Source: UBA2970 sp965221075
Lineage (GTDB): Bacteria; Verrucomicrobiota; Verrucomicrobiia; Limisphaerales; AAA164-E04
Assembly (NCBI GenBank): GCA_965221075.1
Contig: OZ244865.1
Span: 2,604,001 to 2,668,000, forward strand
Length of the DNA: 64,000 bases
Reading direction: 5' to 3'
Below the pieces are notes generated by a model, which saw only the letters and a program-made list of their open reading frames with translations, was not told where the DNA came from and ran no database searches. The position numbers were made by a program, and so were the translations under genes. Below, piece by piece: positions 1-7,881 of the stretch (the first letter of the stretch is position 1; every line of letters begins with the position of its first letter).

Positions 1-471
1 GGAGGCATACGAAGGGGCCAGCTCTGCCTTCCAAGTAAATCGTTCAATTCCTTGGTCTCGGAATTTCTTAGGTATCAAACGGGAGAATAGTTCTGCAAAA
101 GGAGGGAGGCGTAGAGGTTTACGTTTTGGTCGGCATTGATAGAGCGGAGAATCCGCTTCATTCTCCAGTATCCAAGCTATGCGGGGATGCAGCAAGTGGA
201 TTCTGCGGTGGAATGAAGACAGCTTCGCTGGTTCTGAGCTGGGGATGCAAGTGCCAGGCGGAAAGGACAACCATCGCGCACTAGACGAGTACGACAGAGA
301 CGAACTCGGGTAGTATTGCCCATGCTGGGAATCAGTCGCCCACCGGTTCACCGGAACATCTACGATAAAACAGGCGAGCATTATTGCCATATTTGATATA
401 AGCATAATGGAAACTCCCGGATTCTGGGACAGATTGGTCAGGAATTCTGGCTCTACCGAAAAACGTGTGGG
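1..471. other. Intergenic, no gene seen
   Basis: No open frame of convincing length or recognisable product lies here on either strand. Base composition is mixed, with an AT-rich patch near 370-410. The stretch directly follows the stop codon of the minus-strand ISL3 transposase, so part of it may be the non-coding end of that insertion sequence. I looked for a terminal inverted repeat partner on the other side of the transposase and did not find a convincing one. Confidence 0.5.
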
Positions 472-1698
472 TTAAGCGACATGTGGGTTGAGCTTGGCGA
501 AGTCGAGCTTCCCGCTGATGAGGAAGAAAACGGTGCAGATGGTCTTGAAGCAGCGGTAGCCTCTGGCGCGGCGCTTGGCGGACTGGAACAGCCCGTTAAG
601 TGCCTTGATGAAGCCGTTGGTGCGGCGTGTTCTGGCCCAGGCAGCGATTCCATGGATGTGCTTGCGGATCATCCTGACGACGGCCTTCATAGGCTCGACC
701 TTGGAGCGGTTCACGTTGGTGCACCACTGGTGGAGCATGGCCCTGACTACGTGGATCTGTTTGCGGTTGAGGATCTCCCGCAGCTGCTCCCGGTACATCC
801 AGGCACGGGCTGTGCGCTTGCCGACGACGTTGGCCAGGAGCGCATCGAGGTCGGCTCGCTGAGCGGGCCCGAGTCTGCCAGGATTCTTGAGCAGCGTCCA
901 TCGCAGGCCCTTGAGATCCGGGTCGCTCCGCTGCTCGATGCGCCGGATCGCGTCAAGCGCCTTGGAGGCGTAGGCGACTACGTGGAACTTGTCGAAGGTG
1001 ATCTCTGCGTTGGGCAGATGCATGGCAACGCGGCTGATGAATGCGGGCGACATGTCGATGGAGACCGATTCGATCACCCTGGGATCGCCGCCGTGCGCCT
1101 CCAGCGCGTCGGCGAACTCTCCGACGGTCCTGGCACTGCGCCCCTCGCCGACGAAGACGACGCGGCGTGCGTTGGCGTCTGCGGCGACGGTGACGTAGTC
1201 GTGGCCACGCGCCCGGGAGGTTTCGTCGATGGCGACGGCGCTGGTTTCGGAGAGGTCGGTCTGTGCGACGGCCATGTCGACGTAGCAAGCACAGATCGAC
1301 TGGACCCGGTGCGGCGAGAGCCTCGTTAGCCGCTCTGCTGCGGCAAAGGGCATCTGCTGGCACAGGGTGACGACGAGCGCCTCGAAGAGGAGCGTGAAGC
1401 CGGAGCGGCGTCCCGCCCAAAGCGGCTCCACCAGTGCCACTCGTCCATCCGGCAGGCGCACACGAAGAACGCGGGCCACCAGTTCGGACTCGTGCTGGAA
1501 GAAGCTCAGGTGGCGGAAGCTCTTGATCAGCGTGTCATGCACCGGATGGACGCCCTCGGCATCGCCATGCGCAAAACGTGGGCCCCGACAGAAATCGACA
1601 CGAACGATCAGCTTGCGCTCGGACTCGTCGAACTTCAGAGCTGTGACAACCCAGGGTTCGGACAAGTCGAGAGCGACAGTGAACAGTTCGTTGTTCAT
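472..1698 (-). CDS. ISL3-family transposase, catalytic Glu replaced by Lys
   Basis: A 408-aa DDE transposase of the ISL3 (IS204/IS1001/IS1096/IS1165) family. The catalytic region is recognisable: first Asp in AIDETS (D158), second Asp in SIDMSPAF (D215) followed by FDKFHVV, and the C-terminal block TNGFIKALNGLFQSAKRR. In the family the last block reads TNG..E..N and supplies the third catalytic acid. Here that residue is Lys365 (AAG at 604-606), one base from GAG. The N-terminal zinc-ribbon/HTH part usual in longer ISL3 transposases is short or absent. The frame is otherwise intact, so the protein may be made but is probably inactive. It stands alone between a non-coding edge and a MITE-like element; I could not define the IS ends. 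Confidence 0.85.
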   Translation of the reverse strand: MNNELFTVALDLSEPWVVTALKFDESERKLIVRVDFCRGPRFAHGDAEGVHPVHDTLIKSFRHLSFFQHESELVARVLRVRLPDGRVALVEPLWAGRRSGFTLLFEALVVTLCQQMPFAAAERLTRLSPHRVQSICACYVDMAVAQTDLSETSAVAIDETSRARGHDYVTVAADANARRVVFVGEGRSARTVGEFADALEAHGGDPRVIESVSIDMSPAFISRVAMHLPNAEITFDKFHVVAYASKALDAIRRIEQRSDPDLKGLRWTLLKNPGRLGPAQRADLDALLANVVGKRTARAWMYREQLREILNRKQIHVVRAMLHQWCTNVNRSKVEPMKAVVRMIRKHIHGIAAWARTRRTNGFIKALNGLFQSAKRRARGYRCFKTICTVFFLISGKLDFAKLNPHVA

Positions 1699-1907
1699 AG
1701 GGCGTTCCTGCTATGGTTGAACCATGCCGAAGAAGGCTTTCTGCTCCATTCGGGCCGACCTCAGTGTGTTCGCCGACACTGGGGCGTCAAGATCCCACTA
1801 TGCCGGTCGAACACCCGTCATCGAAGCTCTGGACGGCTGCCCGGAACCTCGACGGCATCGAAACGCTGGACGACCCGATCGATGGAGCGATCCGCCGCAT
1901 AACTAAC
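1699..1907. other. Intergenic between transposase and MITE-like element
   Basis: About 200 bp upstream of the ISL3 transposase start. It presumably holds the IS promoter and outer end. No protein-coding frame is supported and no clear terminal repeat was found. Confidence 0.4.
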
Positions 1908-1962
1908 TGTGCTGTCCAGGGGACAGGCGCTCTGCAGCGATCCACCGAGGCCGAGGCGGCCC

Positions 1963-2001
1963 CCCCTTGCTGCAGGGGGCGCTGCCCCCTGCAGCAAGGG
2001 G
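1963..2001. repeat. 18-bp perfect hairpin, REP/terminator-like
   Basis: CCCCTTGCTGCAGGGGGC (1963-1980), a GCT loop, then its exact reverse complement (1984-2001). The stem is very stable and lies between the end of the restriction operon (2167) and the ISL3 transposase, both on the minus strand. It could stop restriction-operon transcripts, but it has no U-tract. It lies inside the 1908-2106 element, so it may instead be part of that element. Confidence 0.7.
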
Positions 2002-2067
2002 ACCACTTAGAATAGGAAATGGAACCAAACACATGGCGCAGGCTGTCTGTGACTATGGAACCGAGTT

Positions 2068-2091
2068 GCCGTGGCTAGTACCAGCCACGGC
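2068..2091. repeat. 9-bp perfect hairpin downstream of the restriction operon
   Basis: GCCGTGGCT and AGCCACGGC flank a 6-nt loop, 76 bp past the metallopeptidase stop. It is a possible terminator without a T-run, and it lies inside the MITE-like element. Confidence 0.5.
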
Positions 2092-2166
2092 TGTCTGGAC
2101 AGCACAAACCCACACGATTTTCAGTAGAGGCTTCTTGAAGGAGCGCAATCACAGCATCCCGAACGC

Positions 2167-2883
2167 TCATTCTCTCCACTCCTCAGCGGCCAGCGGCAGC
2201 TCGTTCAACTCGGCTCTGGCCTCGCGCCACGATGGATAGCAATCAGTCAGGATCGAGACAAACCGGTCGCTGTGTGTCGGCTCGATGAGATGGACCATCT
2301 CATGCACCACGACGTACTCAACCAGGTCCTTGGGCTTTTTGACCAGCTCTGTATTTAATCTGATGTGACTTGCATTGTGGTTGCAGCTTCCCCACTTGGT
2401 TTTCATGCGCTGGAGGTAATAGGCCACGACGTGAACGCCTAACTTCGGCTCCCATCTGTCAATTAGAGGAGGGATGAACTCATGCAGAAGCGACTTGTGC
2501 CATTCATGGATGATGCTTGCTCTTTTAGAGTGGTCGCTCCCCGGGCGAACGCTCAAGATGATACGCTTGTGAACAAGTGTGACGCAGGGCTTTGAATTCT
2601 GTTCCATTACCGTCATCAAGTATCGACGGCCCCACAGGTAGTGGCTTTCTCTCTCCACGAAAACACGCGGTGATTCCCGTGCCTGTTTCCGTAGCTTCTC
2701 TTGCTGCTCGCAAATCCAGCTTATCTTTGAAATGGCATAGGAGCGAGCGACCTCCGGACGCGTCTCCTTCGGAGCGGACATGGTAACCCGGCCATTGGGT
2801 GGGTGGACGGAAAGATGTACGTTCTTGATCTCTTTCTGAGTCACCGTGATCGATATGTCGCCAAGTTCGATTACTTCACTCAT
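2167..2883 (-). CDS. YgjP-like (DUF45/M48-type) zinc metallopeptidase, last gene of the type I RM operon
   Basis: A 238-aa protein of the YgjP/DUF45 family. The zinc site is the HEMVH motif (H194, E195, H198) with a third ligand in EPTHSDRF (H204). The family's KWGSC block is at 163-167. Its start overlaps the hsdR stop in an ATGA arrangement (2880-2883), so it is translationally coupled to the restriction subunit. Peptidases of this family are often found beside type I restriction genes, but their substrate is not settled. A role in turnover of HsdR or other system components is only a guess. No export signal is seen, so it should be cytoplasmic. Confidence 0.85.
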   Translation of the reverse strand: MSEVIELGDISITVTQKEIKNVHLSVHPPNGRVTMSAPKETRPEVARSYAISKISWICEQQEKLRKQARESPRVFVERESHYLWGRRYLMTVMEQNSKPCVTLVHKRIILSVRPGSDHSKRASIIHEWHKSLLHEFIPPLIDRWEPKLGVHVVAYYLQRMKTKWGSCNHNASHIRLNTELVKKPKDLVEYVVVHEMVHLIEPTHSDRFVSILTDCYPSWREARAELNELPLAAEEWRE

Positions 2884-5800
2884 GCGTATCCCAATTGATT
2901 ATTGATGATTTTAAACAGTGCCACTGTCGCCTTGCGGTCGCGATCCATCAAGGGGAACAGGGCGTTAAGCACCTGCTTTTCTCGCGTCTCGTCTCCCTTC
3001 CATCCCGCCGGGGCCTTCTCGCGCATTGCACGGTCGATGTCCAACGCAAGCCTGGCCTTCTCATCTTCGTCGGTGGGACATTGGAACGTGTCTGCAGGAA
3101 TGCTCGCGAGGTTGTTGAACAGCCGGATTGCTTCCGGATGGCCGTTCAACACCGTGGGGTGCGTTCCTTTCGTTGCCGGGCCCGCCATACGGAGCACAAG
3201 TGCCTCGGCCTTCTGCAGGAAGTCCTCATACGACTCGGTATTGTTGCGCTTCAGCTCGATGAGGTCATCCAACAGCTTCGACATTTCCTCGTAAAAATTC
3301 GGGTCGGTGAGTTGATCGCGGATGATCGTCTTGCGGATGTTGTTGATGATGCCCTCTGCCACCGCGTTCTTCGAAAGTTTGCCCTTCTCGTTGAGCTTCT
3401 TAGCAATGGCGTCATGGATACCCGTCTTGATGATCAACTCAACCAGCGAATAGTTATCAACCGACCCAAGTGGGTCGGCCGGATCAGCCTGGATGTAGGT
3501 ATTGATGAGGTGGCGCATGTCCGCTTCGTACGGCTTGATGTCCAGTTCCTCACCGGAGTGCTTCTTGATAGCGGCCCGGATATCGCTGAAGAATTCGACT
3601 TCGTTGTTGAGCGCTGCGATCTCGGCATTGGTGTAACCAGCGTCCGAAAGGTTTTGCGAAATGGCAGCAAAGGCCCTTACGAAGGTCGCGACAGCCTTGT
3701 AGAACGAGATACGCATGACCTCGGTCTCGCTGAGGGCGTTCGGATCGCTGGAGTCGCCACAGAAATAGTGGAGATACTGTTCCATCTCCCTGGGCTGAGC
3801 CACAGGCTCACACAGATACTTCAATCCTTCGAGGGCGGCATCGAGCTTCTTCTTGCCCTCTTCAAGCCAGTTCTTCACAACCACATTGACATCGCTACCA
3901 TCGGCATCGATGTCCAGTTCGTCGGAACTGTAAACGGCGATGGCTTCCCGCACATCATAGAACAACTCCTTGAAGTCCACGATGTGTCCGTAGTCCTTGT
4001 CGTCCCCATCGAGCCGGTTCGTCCGACAGATGGCCTGAAACAGGTTGTGATCGTGCAGTTCGTTATCAAGGTAGATGTACGTGCAGGAGGGGGCATCGAA
4101 GCCGGTCAGGAGCTTGCTGACAACGATCAGTAGCTTGCAGTTGGCCGGTTCCTCAATGAACCGGCGTTTCATCTCGTCCTCGTACTGCTTAGTGGTCTGG
4201 CCGTCGAATAGCACATGCTGCGTGTAGGTATCGAACTTATACCGTTCGTCGCTGTTGGCGGGCTCACACGAGATGGCATTATGGTTCGGTTCATACGAGG
4301 TGATGATCCCGCAATACTGACCGAACGATGTGTTCTGAAAAAGCCGGAAATAGTGGCACGCGTCGTAGATCGACGCCGCAACCAGGATGGCCGTGCCACG
4401 ATCATTATTGAGACGCGGCTTGAGGCTAAAGTCTTCGATGATGTTGGCGATGATGCGTTGTTTGCGTTCATTCGCGCTCATCAGCTCTTCCATCGTGGCC
4501 CATCGCTTGCGAAGCACCGCCTTCTGGAAGTTGTTCAGGTTCTGCGTCTTCTGGTTGAACCAGGCATCAATGGCCTGCTGCGAGGCCAGCCTCTGGGGGA
4601 CGTCGCGCGCGCCGTACTTGAGGTCAAGCACCACCTTGTCCGCCACGGCTTCGTGGAACTTGTAGGTGTGGATGTATGTGCCGAAAACTTCGCGTGTGGT
4701 CTTTCTGTCCTTGAGGAGCAGCGGCGTGCCGGTGAAGCCGATGAAGATGGCATCCTCCATCCATCGCTTCATCTGCCGGTTCATATCGCCGCCTTGGGTG
4801 CGGTGGCACTCGTCCACGAACGCGTAGAAGCGCCCGTGAATCGGCGGCGGATCGCCCTTGAGGTCGGACGTGTCGAATTTATGAATCAGCGCGCATAGCA
4901 AACGAGGCGTGGTCGCGCCCAGTTTCTCGGCGAACTGCGCCCGCGATGTAATGCGCGGTGAGGGGGCGTCTTCGCCGATTATCCCGGCGTTGCGCATGAC
5001 GCCCACGATCTGCTTATCCAGTTCGTCACGGTCGGTGACCACCAGGATGCGAGCGTCGGGATCGTATTCCATCAGCCACTTGGCCAGCAGCACCATAAAA
5101 ATGCTCTTGCCACTGCCCTGGGTGTGCCAAATCACGCCACCCTCGCGTTTGCCGATTCGTTCATGCGAGGCCTTGAGGCCAAAGTACTGGTGCGGCCGAG
5201 GCACCTTCTTCTGGCCCGCGTCGAAAATGATGAAGTTCCGAATTAAATCGAGAAGGCGATCCTTGCGGCACATTTGCGCCAGCGGCCTGTCCAGGAGCGT
5301 TCCCGGCTCCATCGCCGTGCCGCCGTCTTCATCCTTCCACTGCACAAAGTATTTCTCCGGCGTGCCGGTGGTCCCGTAGCGCAGTCCCTGCGAGTCGCTT
5401 CCCGCAAAAGCCAATTGTACGGAGGAAAAGAAGTTCTTGTTGAATATCTCTTCCTGATTCGTGATGATCTGACGCACCCCGTCGGCCACCTCCACCGAAC
5501 TGCGCTTGAGCTCGATCACGGCGACAGCAATCCCGTTGATGTAGAGCACCAGATCCGGCCTGCGCTCGTAGCCACCCTTGAGTGTCACTTCTTCGGCCAG
5601 GGCGAAGTCGTTCTTTTCCGGGTGCTCCCAGTCGATCAGATGCACATCCTCGTGCGGCCGCCCTGCACCGATCTGCACCTTCACCGGGTAGCACAGCAGG
5701 TTATAGGTGCGCAGGTTGGCCTGATACAGCGTGACGCCGGTGGTATCGGCGGCGGTTTCCAGCTTCTGCAACGCGGCTGAGATGTGCGCGTCCGTGTAGC

Positions 5801-5972
5801 CGCGCTCACGGAGGTTCGTCCGCAGCAGCTCCGCCTCGATGGGTCGGTTGTTCTCACGCTGGTGCCAGTCGCCGAGATAACGATACCCGAGCCAGTCGGG
5901 GCGGGTCTTGTCGGTGAATAGGGCTACCACGCGGTTCTGGGTCAGCCTTTCGGGTCGGGCTCTTTCAGGCAT
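2880..5972 (-). CDS. hsdR: Type I restriction enzyme R subunit
   Basis: A 1030-aa motor and nuclease subunit. The N-terminal PD-(D/E)xK nuclease shows D140 and an ELK pair (E154, K156). The SF2 translocase follows, with Walker A TQGSGKS (about 284-290), the DECH box and the GFTGTPL motif III region. The C-terminal helical part would dock to the methyltransferase core. I chose ATG 5972, preceded by GGAGG at normal spacing, over an upstream ATG at 6041 that lies deep inside hsdS. The start overlaps the hsdS stop by 8 bp, and the stop overlaps the metallopeptidase start by 4 bp. With HsdM and HsdS it should cleave DNA lacking the host's N6-adenine methylation, after translocation from the recognition site. 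Confidence 0.95.
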   Translation of the reverse strand: MPERARPERLTQNRVVALFTDKTRPDWLGYRYLGDWHQRENNRPIEAELLRTNLRERGYTDAHISAALQKLETAADTTGVTLYQANLRTYNLLCYPVKVQIGAGRPHEDVHLIDWEHPEKNDFALAEEVTLKGGYERRPDLVLYINGIAVAVIELKRSSVEVADGVRQIITNQEEIFNKNFFSSVQLAFAGSDSQGLRYGTTGTPEKYFVQWKDEDGGTAMEPGTLLDRPLAQMCRKDRLLDLIRNFIIFDAGQKKVPRPHQYFGLKASHERIGKREGGVIWHTQGSGKSIFMVLLAKWLMEYDPDARILVVTDRDELDKQIVGVMRNAGIIGEDAPSPRITSRAQFAEKLGATTPRLLCALIHKFDTSDLKGDPPPIHGRFYAFVDECHRTQGGDMNRQMKRWMEDAIFIGFTGTPLLLKDRKTTREVFGTYIHTYKFHEAVADKVVLDLKYGARDVPQRLASQQAIDAWFNQKTQNLNNFQKAVLRKRWATMEELMSANERKQRIIANIIEDFSLKPRLNNDRGTAILVAASIYDACHYFRLFQNTSFGQYCGIITSYEPNHNAISCEPANSDERYKFDTYTQHVLFDGQTTKQYEDEMKRRFIEEPANCKLLIVVSKLLTGFDAPSCTYIYLDNELHDHNLFQAICRTNRLDGDDKDYGHIVDFKELFYDVREAIAVYSSDELDIDADGSDVNVVVKNWLEEGKKKLDAALEGLKYLCEPVAQPREMEQYLHYFCGDSSDPNALSETEVMRISFYKAVATFVRAFAAISQNLSDAGYTNAEIAALNNEVEFFSDIRAAIKKHSGEELDIKPYEADMRHLINTYIQADPADPLGSVDNYSLVELIIKTGIHDAIAKKLNEKGKLSKNAVAEGIINNIRKTIIRDQLTDPNFYEEMSKLLDDLIELKRNNTESYEDFLQKAEALVLRMAGPATKGTHPTVLNGHPEAIRLFNNLASIPADTFQCPTDEDEKARLALDIDRAMREKAPAGWKGDETREKQVLNALFPLMDRDRKATVALFKIINNQLGYA

Positions 5973-7881
5973 GAGAACCTCCGGCAATTTCAGACCCCAG
6001 CAGGGCGTCGCTCTGTATGATTGCTTCGGCGATGTTCGCATCGGAGAACGCGGCGCGATCTAGCTTCGCCTCCCACTCCGGATGGCTGGTGATCACGTCC
6101 TTAACGGCAGCGACATCCACGGTCTTTCCGGATGCCCGCAGTTCCAAAGCCGCCATGTCCACGGTGGCCAGCACCTCCAGATCGTCGTTTTTTTTGTAGC
6201 GGAACTGCTCCAGCCACTGGATTACTTCCGGGCCGTACCACTTCTCGAAGTAGCCTTCGGCCTGGGCGATGTTGTCGGCGGCAATGAATCCGCTGTGCCC
6301 CATCGGGCCTTTATGCTGCGTGATGTAGCCGTTCTGCTGGGCAATTTTTTCCGGGCCGCCGTACTTGGTCTGCGGGTTGTACGGCCCTGCCGCCTTCTTG
6401 AGATAGCCATCGGCTTCCCGTTCCACGTGGCGGTGCAACAGGTAGGAAAGCTTCGTGTATCGCTTGCGGCCGAGGGGGTAGTCCTCTCCTCCGAAGTGCT
6501 TGACCAGCGTGGTGATCACAACCGCCTCGTTGATCGCCCAGTTGTGTCCCTTGGCGTTGCCCGATGCAGCATCAGTCTGCTCCTCCGACGCCTGAGGCTC
6601 AACCAGCCGCGTCTTGCCGGTCAGCAGTTCCTGCATCATTGCTTGCTTGAGGGCGGCGGTCTTGGCACGACGCTTCTTGAGGCCTGCGATCTCGGTATCC
6701 ATGTCGTAGAATACGGCCGCGATAGCACTTTGCTCATCAATGCTGGGCAGGCGCATCTCAACGCTCGCAATGTGCGACCGGTTTGTAGCATAGACCTTCG
6801 TGCCCGCTGCGAGCCGCCGCAGCTGGCTGGCGAACACCGGGCAAAACTGAAGATAGGCCTTGAATCCATCCGCCAGGACATCGTTATCGAACCGAGCGGT
6901 GATGGTGTGGAGTCCCGCCACCAGTTCGGTGCTTCCCTCTCCGTAGATTTCCACGGACTTGCTTACGCCCGCCAGGTCTTCCGACGCATCGGCGAAGACC
7001 AGATCACCATCACGCAGCCGATCAAGACCCTTCGCCTTTTCCTCGGGCAAGCTTGGTAGAGATGCGGGTTCAAGCATGGCGAGCGTACTGGCATGGATGT
7101 CGCCGTAGTGCAGATACTTCACCGGCCCATCTGGCCGGAGTTCAGCGCGAGAATTCGTTCCGTGGCTCAAGAACCTGACGTGGTCACCGAGCCGCGTGAG
7201 GGTCCATTCGTCCTTGAAGCCTTCGAGACGGCTCTCGCCTGTGAGGAGTTGCTGAATGGCGGCCTGCTTGAGGTCGAGTTTCTTGGCGATCAGCCGATCC
7301 ACCCCCTCCAGCAACGCATCCACGAAACTCAACGCTGTAGCGATGGTTGTCTGTTCATCCACGTCGGGCAGGTACATCTCGACAGAAGAAACATGCTTTC
7401 GATGGGTCGCGTAGACTTTTGTGCCTGCTGCAAGTCGCCGAAGCTGATCGACAAACGGTGGACAGAATTGCAGATATCCCTTGAATCCATCGGCCAATAT
7501 GCCTTTGTCGAACCTGGCTGCAATGGTATGGAGCCCGGCAACTACCTCGGTTTCTCCCACATTACGTAGTTCAATTGACTTGCTCACGCCAGTCAAGTCT
7601 TCCGACGCATCCACAAGAACCAAATCGCCGTCCTGCAATCGGTGAAGGTTTTTGGCTTTAGCCTCGGGGAGGGCCGGGAGATTGCCGGGAGAGAGCATGG
7701 CGGACGCCGAAGCGTGGATATCGCCATAGTGCAGATACTTGACCGTTCCTTCGGCCATCAATTCGGCGCGCGAATTCGTGCCATTGCGAAGAAAGACAAC
7801 ATGGTTGCCGAGTCTGCGCATCTGCCAACCACTAGGCGGTCCATTGGGCCGCAGCGAATGATCGTCTCGAGTCAGTTCCAT
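5965..7881 (-). CDS. hsdS: Type I RM specificity subunit with two near-identical half-subunits and a C-terminal extension
   Basis: A 638-aa HsdS with two target-recognition domains (about 20-213 and 226-421), each followed by a helical spacer. Aligned by eye, residues 24-166 and 231-373 are about 70% identical and share blocks such as GTNSRAEL, YLHYGDIHAS and LRRLAAGTKVYAT. In ordinary HsdS proteins the two TRDs differ and read different half-sites. Two alike predict a symmetric, interrupted palindromic target. After the second spacer there is an extra ~200-residue domain (about 430-638) not found in classical HsdS, of unknown role. The start overlaps the hsdM stop by 10 bp. Confidence 0.93.
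   Translation of the reverse strand: MELTRDDHSLRPNGPPSGWQMRRLGNHVVFLRNGTNSRAELMAEGTVKYLHYGDIHASASAMLSPGNLPALPEAKAKNLHRLQDGDLVLVDASEDLTGVSKSIELRNVGETEVVAGLHTIAARFDKGILADGFKGYLQFCPPFVDQLRRLAAGTKVYATHRKHVSSVEMYLPDVDEQTTIATALSFVDALLEGVDRLIAKKLDLKQAAIQQLLTGESRLEGFKDEWTLTRLGDHVRFLSHGTNSRAELRPDGPVKYLHYGDIHASTLAMLEPASLPSLPEEKAKGLDRLRDGDLVFADASEDLAGVSKSVEIYGEGSTELVAGLHTITARFDNDVLADGFKAYLQFCPVFASQLRRLAAGTKVYATNRSHIASVEMRLPSIDEQSAIAAVFYDMDTEIAGLKKRRAKTAALKQAMMQELLTGKTRLVEPQASEEQTDAASGNAKGHNWAINEAVVITTLVKHFGGEDYPLGRKRYTKLSYLLHRHVEREADGYLKKAAGPYNPQTKYGGPEKIAQQNGYITQHKGPMGHSGFIAADNIAQAEGYFEKWYGPEVIQWLEQFRYKKNDDLEVLATVDMAALELRASGKTVDVAAVKDVITSHPEWEAKLDRAAFSDANIAEAIIQSDALLGSEIAGGSHA

Larger units (their letters stand above)
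1908..2106. mobile_element. MITE-like 199-bp element with 12-bp terminal inverted repeats
   Basis: The sequence TGTGCTGTCCAG (1908-1919) is matched exactly by its reverse complement CTGGACAGCACA (2095-2106). The flanking triplets are both AAC (1905-1907 and 2107-2109), compatible with a 3-bp target duplication. The interior has no gene but contains two perfect hairpins (1963-2001 and 2068-2091). Short length, terminal repeats and non-coding interior fit a miniature inverted-repeat element. With only one copy in view, the call is an inference. Confidence 0.45.

Noticed and set aside
481..1329. 282-codon plus-strand frame opposite the ISL3 transposase
   Set aside because: Antisense shadow of a gene with recognisable catalytic motifs.
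472..1830. Terminal inverted repeats of the ISL3 element (GGCTCTACCGAAAAACGTGTGG near 450 versus sequence near 1800)
   Set aside because: Only a few scattered bases match between the two sides, not enough to define IS ends.
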